Positions 1 to 13,230 of a DNA stretch of 64,000 nt are shown one piece after another (position 1 is the first letter of the stretch; each line of letters starts with the position of its first letter). The notes under the pieces were generated by a model. It had not been told where the DNA came from. It saw only the letters and a program-made list of their open reading frames with translations, and did no database searches. A program made the translations under genes and the position numbers. Source of the stretch: Acanthornis magna (Eukaryota; Chordata; Aves; Passeriformes; Acanthizidae); NCBI GenBank assembly GCA_036785705.1, contig JAWUZG010000070.1:1437001-1501000 (forward strand), given 5' to 3'.

Positions 1-3000
1 TGGGTGTCCCCGGGTGCACGGTGATCAATTACTTAGGAGAAGACACGGGGTCCAAATGAAAAGGATCCCTTCAAGGCTGAGGTACCTGGCAAACAAAGGA
101 GGGGGAAAATGATTAACTAAACTATCATCAATTATCTGAAAGGCTCAAGCAGGGGGAAATAATAGGGGAAATACATGAAAATACATGACAGCCTCGGAGG
201 ACTTTATTAGAGGAGTGTGTGAAATCACTGCAGGGTCCTGGTGACAATGTGTGACGGGAACATCTCCGAGGTGCCAGGGAGACAGGACAGGCTCATCAAT
301 GGAGCCGTGATATCCCAAGCAGGGAAGTGACTGTCAGGGCTGTGCCGAAGCTTTTTGTGCCTGGGAGGCTCAGGCTGTCGCACACAGTTATCCGGGATTG
401 AATGGCAGAGAAGAGGATGCTGTGTGCCCTTCCCAGACCATGGAGACCCTCTGTTTTACCCTGGGATGCCATCCCACATATGAATGTTCTCCACGTATGC
501 CCCACTGCAAGTCTTTCAGGTGCTTAGGGCATTGTCAGTGGTGATGCAGGAAACCCCCACCATTTCCATTCCAGGTATCTGGCTCAGCACACTGTCAGCA
601 CATCTGTCAGAACACTTGGGCAGCTTTCAAAAATTAAGCACAAAATAAATATTTTGGGTTTGGTTCATTTTCCCCCCACCAATCTGATGATGGTTTCACT
701 TAGAAAACTGTTCCTGCAGTTTGAAGCAATAGTCAGGAGCAGCCTCAGTGAAAATATATCTAAAATTGGGGAAACACTACAGCTGTGATGGGGGAAGGGG
801 AGTGCAAAGGAACACCCACACAGGCACATTTTGCTCTGCTGACTGGAAACCACTCACATTTCAGCAGCTAGGTTTCCAGGCAGTTTTTTCCCCTTTCTCT
901 TGCAGCCCTGGGATCGCTGGATCCCGGAGCTGGTGGCAGATAGGCTGTGCTCTCAACGGCACCGAGCAGGAGCAAGCTGCCAGATTGAAAAGCAGAGGGC
1001 AAAAGAGATGCACTCATGCGAAAGCAGAGAGGATCAGAGAGCCTGCCGTGGAAGGGCAGGTGGAGGAGGGCAAAAGATGGGATTCATCAGCAAAGAGCCT
1101 GGAGGCAGGAGCTACTCAGTGGGGCTCTGACTGACTCTGCAGACAAATGTCACAGAAAGAAGATATTTAAAAAGTAGCCGTAAAAGGGAGACCGAGGGAA
1201 GGAGCACAAACACATAGAGGAGCACAAACACATAAGAACAGCTGGGGGAGCAAGTAAAAGATCAGCCAGAGGCAGAGCCATGGATAAAAACAGAAGGAAA
1301 ACCCAGAAAGGGTTCCCCATCATTTTAGCCCCAAGTAAGAGCCACCAGGGCCACCCCCCCCCCCAGGGTTTGAGCCAAGGTGAGCATAGCTGGGTGCTGG
1401 GATCACATCCCTGTGGATGCACCAGGCACAGGGCCCATTTGGGGGCTCCCATCAGGAGCAAGAGGAGATGGGGCCAGAGACAGGGCTGGGAACACAGCTA
1501 CAGCATGGTCCAAAGTCCTCTCAGGAGGTGGGGCTGAATTACCTCTCACTGACAAAGATGAACCTTAAAAAAGGGCCCAGCAGAGGGATTTGCTCACGGC
1601 GCAAGGTCCAAGTCCACATCGTCATTCACAAAGGTCCCCCTCTCCCTAAGGACCTCTGGGTTGGCAGGGACAGAGCTCTGAATGCAGTGACAACAGCCAG
1701 AGAGCAGAGTCCTCTGCTCCCACCCTGCCAGCTCTGGAAAGGCTGACCCAGCTGCTGGATACCCATCAGGGAAAAGCGAAGCACAGTCACACTAACACAC
1801 CTATGCTAGTGTTGCTTGCTCTGTTAACTGCACTGACATCTACTAATTGATTTATCTGATTACCCAGCCCTGTGGGAAGGAGTGTGGGGCTGTCCCAGGA
1901 GTACCTCCCAGGTTGGGATGAAGCATCCCTGCCATCTGGCCCTGACTCCATTCCTTTGTGTAATTGATTTCTCAAAAATCCCATTTTCTAGGGAGCCCAC
2001 TCGAGTGACTACCAAGCACATATACACCTGCCTCGGATCCACTGTGGATGGACAGTAGTCCTGGGAATTGGGAACTGGAAACTGCTTCAGGAGTGTGCAG
2101 AAGCACGTTGGAGAAGGCCTGTGCTCAGCTGCCACCTCGCAGCCTGTAATAAATAAGTGCTCTTAAGCAGAATTTGCTGTGAAGACACACCAAAGCAAAC
2201 AAACGCTGGGATATTTCCCTTTACAAAAAATAACGTGGCTCCAAGAGAGCATCCAAGAGAGCTCATGGATGTGCTCCACTTCTCTGTGTTGCAGCCCAGA
2301 GCCCCAAACCAGACATTTAAGGGCAGCTGAGGCAGTGCTGCAGCCCAGCTCTCGCTGGGTTTTCACTGTAGGCAGGAGGGCCCCGTGGCTTTGTGAGCCA
2401 CACAAGCTGCCACTCTCACAAAGAGCTGCCGGGGCTTAGCAGGGAAGCCCAAATTAGTGTGGAAGTACAGCACTTGGCTTCCTTGGATTGGGAGGATTTA
2501 ACTCACCAGGAAACTGCCAGGTCTGTAACAGTGATCTATGAATGTCAGCAAGAGAGTGATTTTTCTTCAAGTACATTTTTCCAAAGAATTGAATAAACAG
2601 CAAGGACACTTGGAGTAATAAAATAATGATTTACAACAGCAGCAGCGACACCAAAGTGCTGGAACCACAGAGAAAAGTGCAATAAACTGTACATTAGTAC
2701 TCAGAAGGTAGAGAGTCTTTTGAGACCCATCACCGGGGACAATGACTCGCATCATAAAATCAGCTTAAAATGCACCAAAGAGCTTTAAACCACATCAGCA
2801 TCCTTTACACAGATGCCACTTTGTAAGTTGTGTTTTGTGACAGCTGTGGCGTTGAGTGACAGCTGGGAGAGGGAAATAACCAGGCACGCAGCTTTCCTGG
2901 GGAAACACAGCACCCGAGCCTAAAGCCCAAGAGCAGAACAGCAAAAACTTCTGGAGGCCTTTAGAACCCTCTCAATGGTTACTAATCAGCTTTATTAAAG

Positions 3001-6000
3001 TTCCCTTAAATCCTAACAAGTGGTACTTTCAGGAGGTGGTTTTGAAGTGCTAAAAATTGCAGCACGACATGCTGAAAAACTGCCTGGGCAAGAATGTTTT
3101 CTAAGGATGCACTTAAAGATGCTCTTTGAAAACACATAATAAAAACAATTTTGGATCAGATCGAGGATTTAAGCATTTCTTGGTGACAGGAAAGCTCCTT
3201 TACTACAGTTTTGGGCAAAACCAGCTTTTAAATGCTCGATGTAATTGTCAGATGCTTTAAAAGGGAAATTATGAGAAAAAAAAAATCTGTGCCATTTCTG
3301 GTTGGAACCTGGATTAAAATAACTTCTCACATCAAAGATGATGAAAAATAATATTACAAAGGTCCCAGGGAATGAGAAAATACATTTCTGTGGTTGCCCT
3401 CTAATTGGAGCTGGGGTTCAGGACAAGAGGGATGGAGGGAAGAACTGGGTGGGCTACAGAGAAATGATCTTTTTAATAAGCAATGGGCCATACTGTGACA
3501 TTTCAGAGCCCCTGGGCTAGAAGACCAAAAGATCTGTCAAGAGAAAGGAATTTTAAGTTCTGCTGTGGATGGAAGGAAGCCTGGGAGTCAATCTAGCCGG
3601 TTTAAGACTGCAATTAGCTTTGGAGGCTTTAAGAAAAAGAAGATGTAATTGCTGCATTCAAACTTCAAATGCACCAAGGATAACAAGCACTGGTTTCTCA
3701 GACAACATCATTTGGGAAATTTTCCACAGCATTATGGTCCTGAAACACAAATTAGAGATCGCCAGACCTTTTCTCTCTGAAAATATATTATCTTAATTTT
3801 CATCTTATTCAGGCTACCCTCCAGTTCCAGGGAGACTAATGAAGAGGAAGCAAAGACCTGATGAGTTCCATGTGGAGACTACATTTATGGATTAATCCCA
3901 ACAGGGAGCAAATAAACCTCATTCCCAGAGCTCTCGGTTGGGACTCAACACAATCAATCGAGGAATGGATAGTTATTTATGACTGAGGCTGTTTTGACTT
4001 TCAAATAAACATTTTAATTATTTTAAGTGTTACACTGGAACTTAGACTGTGAGCCCAGTTTTCATTGCAGTGCCTTGCTCTCCTGCCTCCTAATCCCAAA
4101 CCACTCCAGTCATTATGGCACCGTGCAAATGATACTGATTTTCACGCCTAAAACATTTGAAAGGTAAAATCCATGGACATGACAAACTGCAGAAGAGGAA
4201 GGAGGAAAAGGGAGGAGGATTCCTCTGAGCGGAGCCAGCACAAATGTAATGAACACCCTCAAACTACACTGAGCCTAAAGCAGCAGAGGTGGCCAACTCT
4301 GAAACCCTTTTGTCATCAAGTTGGCACATCCTGATCCATCTTTGTATCCTGCTTTTCTCTGCCTGCTCCTACAAGCGATTTTAATAACCAAAGTACTTAG
4401 GAGTGTTTCTTTTCTAACAGCTCATTTTCAATTCAAGTACCTGTACCACTTGCACTGCTAGCTTTTCCCTCCAGCCTAATTTGGTGTACTGTGGCCCTTC
4501 CATTCGGGGCTTCCCTGAGGTTAATGAAGCCACACTCATTTTTAGGGAAGTTCTTTAGGCTGTTAGAGTCTCGTGGTAAATAAAGACAAGGGGTGAAATC
4601 ACGACACAGAGGCAGTGCTACGTCTGTTGTAGCTGTTGGCCTTTCGGTCTTATCTTTTCTCCGTATTATGTTATTTTTTATCTCTTGTTGCTTGCTGTAG
4701 GGAGACTGAAAAAAACTGCAGAAGATTGTCCTTGGAAGCGCAATGGAACATTTAAGTTGGTATTTTTACCTGCAGCAGGTAAGAGGGAGCATGCACGTCA
4801 CACAGCACCCTCGGCTGCTCTCCCTCCTGTGGATTTGTGCACGAGCCTCCTGGAGTCTTTCCTGCCACTCCTGTCAAAAATAACAGGCTCAGCTTTACTT
4901 TTCGATTTGGCAGCTTGAGGGATTAAAAACAGAAAAAAAAAAAAAGAAAACATGCTCTTGATAACTTAGCAAAAGTTTCAATAATTGAGTTAATATCATC
5001 TCCCACAGAAGGCAAATTCAGTTTCCCTGAATGCTTGTGTTTTCCTAGAGCATTTACCTTCCTTTGCAAAAAGATGGTTTAAAAAAAATAAATAGATTTG
5101 CTAGGGGCTTAATTTAGTTAGTTAGTTAGCTAGTTTACTTCTCTGGCTTAAAGATTAGATGTTTTCTTTTGGTAAAGCTGGCTATCCCAACTGGCTGTAT
5201 TAAAATAAGGGAGAATCTCAATCAAAAAGCCTCTCCTAAGGCAAGCTTTCTTGTTAATATGCACCAACATGAAAGGGTTTCTTTTCATCCTATACAACTA
5301 CAGTGTGTGTAAATTGCAGGGGGCTCATTGGCATAAATCTTGGCTGTGACCTCTGAGGTAAACTGGATTTACATTACTTTCTGACAAGAATTAAATGAAG
5401 GCCTTGTGGATATATGAACAGCCTTCTAGACTGCAACAGATGGGCATGAATGTGCTCCCTAGGCAAACTATCAGTGACATCTGTGTCCTCCAAATTCTGG
5501 TGGTCTCAGCCAATTAGCAGGCAAAAGGGAAGAAAAAAAAAAAAGCCAGCCCCTGCACAGCTTCCCCAGCCAGAGCCGAAGCAGAAGTGCTTCTGTTTGG
5601 AAATGGGATCAAGAACAGCCTCCAGCACCAAGGAGGTGCTTTGCCGGCTGCTCTAATGCAGAGGTGACACTACAGGAAAAGCTGAAGTAATTAGGTAGAG
5701 CAGATATTAAGATTAATACAGGACAAATTCCAGCCCCAGATAAGCCTGTGTGGGGCTAGGATAACGGGCTACCCTGACGGATTTACACTGCTGTAGCCAA
5801 GGATGGAGTTTTGTGCATCGATCCTAAAGAGCAGAGGAGGGGCAGAAGTGAAGCCCAGTGCCTGACACAGCTAAGGCACGAAAAGCCCGGCTCTTGATCC
5901 ATATTCAAACCCTCACCACATCCCCCTCTCCCTGCAGAAGTAGCCAAGGTCAGAAGAGACCCATAAGGATTCCTAAATCCAACTCCAAGCGTCCTTCCCC

Positions 6001-9000
6001 GCGGGAATGGGGTCTGGGAAGCAACATACTCGATGGCCACTGCACCTGCCTGCTCCAAAGCTCAGTGGAAGAGCATTTCGGCTGCAAACATACTGGGGAA
6101 AAAAGCTTTTCTAATTCTGTTTGTTGGAGTGAGGTTTGGGATTTCTTGGTGCAGCACAGGCACAGAACAGAGCCAAACCCACACAGTAACTGCTCACCAC
6201 GCGGAGCTGGTCAAAGGGGCATCAGGGAGTTGAAACCCATCTCCAAACTACACCAAAGCCATGGTTTTAGGCCAGTTATACCAGAGGAGTGACCCAGACC
6301 AACCCAAAATGTGGAGCATATGCTCTGTCTCTCAGTTTTTAATGGAGCTGCTGTGGCAGGAGCAGGCAGGACCTCTGGTTAAAAGCGGAGTATGGAACAA
6401 AAGCACCTGTTGTTTTGCCCTGGTCATGACTTTTCAGAGAGGCCACTTGGGTGCTTTTCCCTCACCACTGCTATCCCAAGTACTACTAGGGGATGGGGGA
6501 AAAAAAAAAAAAAAAAGGAATAATTGAGGGGCAGATCAATAAATTAAAAAGTTCTAAAAAAAAAAAGAAAAAAAGGCATAATGAATTTGGTACAGCACAT
6601 ATTTTTAGATCAAAGATGCCTTTGAAGTGACAAACCCTTAATCCATAAACTACTGAAGCACTTCCTTTCTCTCCCAAACTACTTGTTGTCAAATAAAATG
6701 GAAGTTAAGGAAATTATCTTTATCTGAAAATGGCCAAAAGAAGCCATCACCTAATGACAGCCTTGTCAAAATGACAATTGGGGAAATTGTTAGGAAGGGG
6801 AGGCCTGACAACTGGAGGAATAAGCTGGCTGTTTGCTCTAATCTGGTCAGGCAGGCCCCACACAATTCCAGTCAGCTTGCTGTGTGAAACAGCTAAGTCT
6901 TTGTCAGCGCAGGCAGGGCTGGAAAGACTTCTCTTTCATGAATATGTATCACCACCCTCCACGTCTACAGAAAAAAAAAAAACAACAAACCCTTCCAAAC
7001 AGCAAAATAAAAAAATTTTTAAAACCATAGAAAATAAATCCCAGAACAACAAAATCCTGAGATATGGAGCCACACGGAAAGAAAAAGCTACTAAGCAATG
7101 AAAGCACACGTTTTGGAAGTGCAGCCAGAAGGACCCTCTTCCCCAAGGCTTTCTTTGCACTTTTATGCCCCAGCAGACTGGGATGAGGCACTTCAAGTGC
7201 ACAAAGGCAAAACGGCCCATCGGGGTATTTAATGTCCATCGCTGTGTTTTATATTTGGCCTTGGCCAGGCGGGTGAGACGGAGCTTGCAGGAATTCCTTG
7301 TGTGAGGACGGAAGCGTCCGGAGCAGGTCTAAACACTTCCAAGGGCAGGCACTGAGGCAGCTTCAGAAATTTTCTGCGGAGCCTAAAAACCCAGGGAGAA
7401 CGGGTTCATTGACAGGCAACAATGTGGAATTCTGGGTCACCTTGAAGTTTGGGAGCTTTTTCCTGTCTGTACAGTATTAAACCTCAAGCATGTACAGCAT
7501 TAAGCCTGTACAGCATTAAACCTCAACCTGGCATAAAAGTGAAATAGGAGAGCCAAAGGAAGCCTACTGGACTGCCAGTGGAGGTAGATGTACAGGCAGA
7601 AGGTGCCTTGAAAAGGTGAAATGGCTCAGAAACACCGTGTCTCTGAAGGACTGATGCTGAAACTCCTGTAAACCCAAAAATGGTGTTTCAAGAAATGGAT
7701 GGGCAGATGGGAAGAGAGCACAGGATGAAACAAAGACTACACCTGCTGCAGAAAACCCATATGGAGGTATTTTAAGACGTGCTGGGTTCTGTCTCTGTTG
7801 AAGAACTACGACATCGTTAAAGCATTCAACAATGTCTGAAAAGTTACCTTCATAGCTTCTGCCTATCTTTTTAACTTTGCTCATAAAACTCCAAACTATA
7901 TCTTGATTTATTACAAAGAGCTTGTGGTAAGCTATTACAAACATCAGTTTTTATCAAAATAACAACCAGAATATGAAAGTTTGGCTTCCAGCAGAGATAT
8001 CAAGACACAATGCTCAATTTTGAGGTTCCCAATATTATGCAATGTTTGCTGTAGACATTTCCATTTCATTAGCATATTCTACTTTACATGAAATCCAGCA
8101 ATGAATGCTGTCCCTGATCTAAGGCTAATCCTCTTTAAAGAGCTACAGGCTATATTACATGTGGCCACAGCCACAGTTATGCCAGGGCTGAATCACTTTG
8201 AAGCCTATTGAACAGTGATCCCTTGTGAGACCATGCACAGAGCCATAAACCGATGCTCCCTGTGCTGTGAAATCCTACTGTTTCCATCACCAGGAGTTTC
8301 TGGCAGGGACAGACTGGAGTCCCAGGCAAAGGGCTGCAAAGATGGAAGAGACACCCAGCTGCCTTCACCACCCCTCAGTGCCAATTTATGTGCCTACAGG
8401 AATAAAAATCCTTTTTTTCCTAAACCTCAACAAACGGCAGCCGCTCCAAGGGAGGGCTTCCAGAACAATCAAAGGTGAAGATGAACCAGGCACCTGCTTT
8501 CCTGAGCAGGAAGGAAGCTGCTTGAGTAGTTTGGGACACAGACATATCTATCTTTAAGGAAAAAAAGAGAGAAATGGTCGTGTATGTACCTCCAAGGCTG
8601 CATTGCTCACAGCTGGGTGCCCTTAAATGCTACAAACTGAGATAATGGAGTTGTGTTTTTATTGCCACACAATGGGCAATCTTCAACACCTCACATCGAT
8701 ACAAATTTAAAGGGGAAAAAAACCCCAAAACAACAAAAAGCTTACCATATTCTCTGGTCCTACTACATATCAGCAAAACACAGTTTATATTATCTTTAAG
8801 TGTTCAAAATTACTTTCTTTGTTCAAGGAAGGAAACTGGAAGGGTTGGTTCTGCTCAGCCTGCACTGTACACATGAAATTATCTCTGTCTGTATGGTGTC
8901 AAACCAGACAGAGAGGGTAGGTTTGGCCTCCACAGTAAAATGTGGGGCCTGGTGAAGGCAATGTCCAACCTCCTCAATATCCAAAGAGCCACACAAATAA

Positions 9001-12000
9001 TTTTTTCCTTTACAGCTTTTCACTGTCTTCATTAAGAGAGAATCCAAGCAGAGGAGAAAGAGTCCAGAGAAAAAAACAAATAAAAAGTGGAGGGAGCAAC
9101 AGAGGGAATATGAAAAATAATCAGGAGGATGGTGAGAGGGAATAACAACAGACAGCAAGAGGGACAGGAAAATGGAAGAGGAACTGAGATAGCACAGGCA
9201 AGAAGGAAGACAAAGGGAGAAGCCAGAGAGGCTCTAAAAGAGGACCAAGGGCAGATCATGATGTTGAACGAAAACGAGAACTCGGAAAGTGAATAAACAA
9301 AGCCCATCCTGTAAGGAATAGTTCTCTTCAGTAGTCAAGGTGAGATTCCTCAGCAGTTTAATATAGGTCAGATGAGATGAAAAGACAAGTGGAAGAGTTC
9401 TCTTTCCTGAATAAATAAGGAGGAAAGAAAGAAATAAACAAACAGAGGGAACTGTGTTCTCTCTTCCTCCTTTGGAAGATCTCCTCTCTGCTTATGGCGT
9501 GGAGCTGTTCTGGGCACTGGGGGCTAAAAGTTCAGTGAACACACAGCATCCCCATGCATCTCTCTTCCCTCTCACAGTGACATCCAGTGGAATACACTGG
9601 GATATCTTTGGAGTACACCTGTCTTTGAGAAGGGCCTATTTCTTTCCTGTTACAACACAAGGCACTTGGTTGTTGTACAGTAACAACAACTCATTGCAGA
9701 ACCTCACTACAGGTTGCTGCGTACTCCATTAGGCCTTTCCCAACTCTTGGAAGTTACCACTGCCATTATTACCATTAACTTACAAGTATCTCAACAGTTC
9801 TTGCACTAGCAAAATGCAATTTATGACTTAAAACAAAAACAAAAACAAAAAAAAAAAAAGGAAAAAAAAGAAAAAAAAAGAAAAAGAAAAAAAAACCAAA
9901 CCACAAACCAACAACTAATACCCACAAAACACAAAAATCCCCCAAAACAAATGTTGTCTTCCCATGTCTGGTCACACATTGCCATCTACTGGCTCCCACT
10001 CCTGTGCTCTGAGCGCTCAGGTGGTTTGGAATGAGGAAAGGGCCGTGAAGCAGCCTGGGTTTTATGGCTCTACATGAATCAGCTCTCACTCACCTCCTCC
10101 CCAGTGAGTCGGTAGTCCCTGAAGGACGGTTTCAGGTCACCCCTGTGCCTTCCCAGGAGAGCAAGGCCTGGGACAGGGCGGGTACAGCAGCATCGTGCCC
10201 AGGCCCATGCGACAGGTGACAAGACACAAGTGAGGCATTTAACGCTGGCAAACGTCAACAAACAGGGCTCATGTGCCTCAGGAGACAGGCCTGGAATATG
10301 GAGAGGGCTGGGGGGACAACTACTCACCTATTGCACCGTTCTTGGGCTTTCTGCTGAGCTCACCATGTCACATCTGTCACACGCGTGACATGGAAACGTG
10401 AGCACATGGCTCGTGTCCCCTCTTGCCCAGAGCCAGCCCTGCAGAAAAGCACCATTTCTGCAGATTTCTGCCTCCAAATCAACTCCTGGTGCACTCAAAC
10501 CCACTGCAATGCTTGGCATAACAGGCATCACCAGGTCACAGCTTCTGCTTTCATATTCACCTGATGAAACCACGGACAAGCTGTGCCAGCAAGTGGGAGC
10601 ACTGGTGACCAAAAAACCACGGGAATTATACACACACAACATGTACTGCTGCTGTCACCCTTTACACCTGCACCCACTGGCATTACATCGAGTTTTGATA
10701 ACCAGGTGTAAAATCTGACCTTAGGAGGGAAGGACAGAATTGTGGAAGTCTCAGCACTGTGAAAATCAGGCCCTATTTGCTGTTGATTCAGCAGGGTGAG
10801 GATACTTGCATCATGTTAATTTAAGCAGCAGAGACAAATAGAAAGTTTCAGACTGGTCTGGACTGTTGCTGGTCTCAAATGGCCACAGAAAGGCTTTTAT
10901 GCGATAACAGAGACAGAACTATAATGGACATTTTCCCCAAGTGTCCAAGAAATGTCATCACAGCATTCCCAACTCATAACCAGTCACACAGATCATTAAG
11001 AGACTATACTTTCTATAACCCTTCTGACCTACCATGAACACCCAGAAAGAGAAAGAAACATTTCCCCTCACTGACTCATATTTTCTAAGCCAGTTATGAC
11101 TGAAAGTAATGTAAAAGTTCCTAGAGTTGTTTCCCTTTTTCCGGATTTTTGCCCGTTTAGACTCTGGAGTTACAGGAACCAGTTGTCAGGAAAACAATGC
11201 ACCGTCACAGCCACACCAAAACCACCGCCATCTTCCAGCCTATGTGTTACAAATATTAAAGTAGCCCAAACTACACATTTATTTGCGGTTTCGCTTTCGA
11301 CCGAAGAAATTTCAACTAAAAAAAGAAGTTATTGTAATACTGGAATGAACTCTACTGCAGCACGGAACAATTTTAGCAGGAAGATCACCCAAAAACCCCA
11401 CAGGCACAGAGTGCCTACATTTCTTTTTTTTTTTCTCACAAAGGGCAAACCTGGAGTTGTTTTCCTGAAGCTGGCAGCATTTCAACTGGTTAGAAACTTA
11501 TGGAAGAGAGAGGTTGTAAACCCAGTTCCTGCCCGCCTCTGTACAAAACCACGCAGAGCTATACTTAAATCACAAAACAATAAGGCATACGCAGTTAATT
11601 TGATGTTACACAATCCTAGGGAAAAAAGAAAAGGTCCTTACATACCTCAATAGGTACAAGTATCAAAACAATCCTATCAGAAAAGTCCTCTCATGACCTG
11701 GGAATCAGGCTGTTTCTGGAAACAAAGGGCTGACAGGAATTATAACCATCAGCAGATGCAATAAATAGCAGAGTTGCACAATCCTGGCTTTTCCAGAAGG
11801 CAGCAAAGTACTTTTTTTTTCTTGCGTGTGTGAGTACACAGGCCAAGCCCTGCCTGTTGTAGAAAACACATTCATCTGTGGGAGAAAGTTAAAATAATCT
11901 GTTTTCCTTCTCTGCTTTTCAACACAACTTCTTGCAAAACACAGTTTAATACCTTTCTTTCTTTTTTTTCCCTGATGTCAGGGAGAAGAGCCTATGGAAC

Positions 12001-12700
12001 AGATGTATTAGGCTGCATACACATAAAAGTTATTCCACAAGAACTAGAAAGGAACTTATCAACCCACGAGTCATTTACCTGTTTGTTGAAGATATAGAAA
12101 GAACCCACAAGTGCAAAACACTTTATATGAACCAACACAGTATTTCACCGCCTGTGCCAAAGCAATCAAACCCTCAGAACTTACTTGCCAGTCCCAACGC
12201 TGTATAGGCACAGGGAAGGGAGGACATGGAACATTTGGGATCTGGATTGGAAAGGAACAGGTTTGCTTGTCCTATGCTGGGGAGTAATACAAATTAATAT
12301 GAAAAGCCAAGGCACTGGATAAGGAAGAATCCAGGGCTGCCTCAGGATTTGTAAAAGGGGAAAAAAAAAGAAAAAAAAAGAAAAAGGGAAATTTTTCAGA
12401 TCAGTTTAGACCAGAGGCCAGGGAAAGATTAGGATATTTCCCAAAGGTGGCGCAATGAAGCTGAACTGTGGTTTCTTAAAGCAAACAAGCAAATATTTTA
12501 AGACAACCAATTTAAGAACATAATCAGATCACTGCTATGCTTATGCAGCGCTTACTAAGGCGTTTCACTCCTCAAAGCGTTCATCTGGGGGTTAAAATAG
12601 AAATTATTTTGTCTGACAGCTGAGCCCGTGAACCTGTGATCAGATCCCTGACGCGGCTCTGAACACAGGTTCAGATGGCCCCGTAAACCCCGGAGAGAGC
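1..12700 (-). other. Gene-poor region, probable 5' intronic part of ALPK1
   Basis: I see no exon in this stretch that encodes a recognisable protein. The open frames are short, and several run through homopolymer tracts such as the A-rich run at about 9835-9895. In human, TIFA and ALPK1 lie head-to-head and ALPK1 has very long 5' introns, so the minus strand here is the expected place for the first ALPK1 introns. A good minus-strand donor context (GAG|GTGAGTG, intron beginning at 10093) could mark an untranslated exon, but nothing else supports it. The ALPK1 label is inference from known gene order only. Confidence 0.3.
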
Positions 12701-12769
12701 TGCGGCTATTTCTTTCGGCTAATTCACTATAATAAATAATTTAATTTTATTTTTTTTTCCTTCTTGTTT

Positions 12770-13230
12770 TTAGAAAAGTCCTCCTTCCGGCCCAGCGATG
12801 CCGGCAGCACCTCATCCCGCCTCAGCACCGCCCGCCTCAGCTCTTCCCGCCTCCCGCCTCAGCTCCTCCCGCCTCCCGCCTCAGCGCCTCCCCCCTCAGC
12901 TCCTCCCGCCTCCCGCCTCAGCGCCTCCCGCCTCAGCGCCTCCCGCCTCAGCGCCTCCCGCCTCAGCGCCTCCCGCCTCAGCGCCTCCCGCCTCAGCGCT
13001 TCCCGCCGGCTCCGGGAGGAATTACCGGGAGTGAGGAGCCCTGCAGCCCTCGGCAGGCGCCGGAGCCCCGCGCCCGGCAGGTGAGGAGGCGGCCGGGCCG
13101 GGCGGACGTGAAGGGAAGGAAGGGGACGGGATAGATCACCGGGCAGACCCGGATCTGTCCGGGCAGTTCTCATGGAGCCGGCGGCTCGGTCGGGAGATCC
13201 CGGCTCGCCGTGCTGTGGGGTGGAGCCGGG
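12770..13230 (+). promoter_or_regulatory. CpG island and TIFA 5' untranslated exon, possibly bidirectional
   Basis: The base composition changes abruptly from AT-rich to GC- and CpG-rich just after a T-tract near 12750. A clean donor, GGCAG|GTGAGG, lies at 13080/13081, and the TIFA coding exon 2.2 kb downstream starts after an acceptor at 15312-15313. I infer a noncoding first exon ending at 13080. In mammals this promoter type serves both TIFA and the divergent ALPK1. The transcription start cannot be placed from sequence alone. Confidence 0.6.
12811..13008 (+). repeat. GC-rich 15-bp minisatellite in the TIFA promoter
   Basis: A 15-bp unit, GCGCCTCCCGCCTCA, is repeated almost perfectly about six times from roughly 12915 to 13005. 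Degenerate copies (variants of CTCCCGCCTCAGC) extend upstream to about 12811. Because the unit is a multiple of three, it keeps a frame open on both strands (SASRL repeats on plus), which explains the apparent ORFs here. The array lies inside the CpG island, immediately upstream of or within TIFA exon 1. Confidence 0.9.

Noticed and set aside
5935..6000. Possible very old CR1 remnant (GGTCAGAAGAGACCC ... AAATCCAACTCCAAG)
   Set aside because: The resemblance is suggestive but too short and decayed to call by eye.
9835..9895. Long A-rich tract as a possible tail of a processed pseudogene
   Set aside because: No gene-like sequence, direct repeats or coding remnant lies upstream of it; treated as low-complexity DNA.
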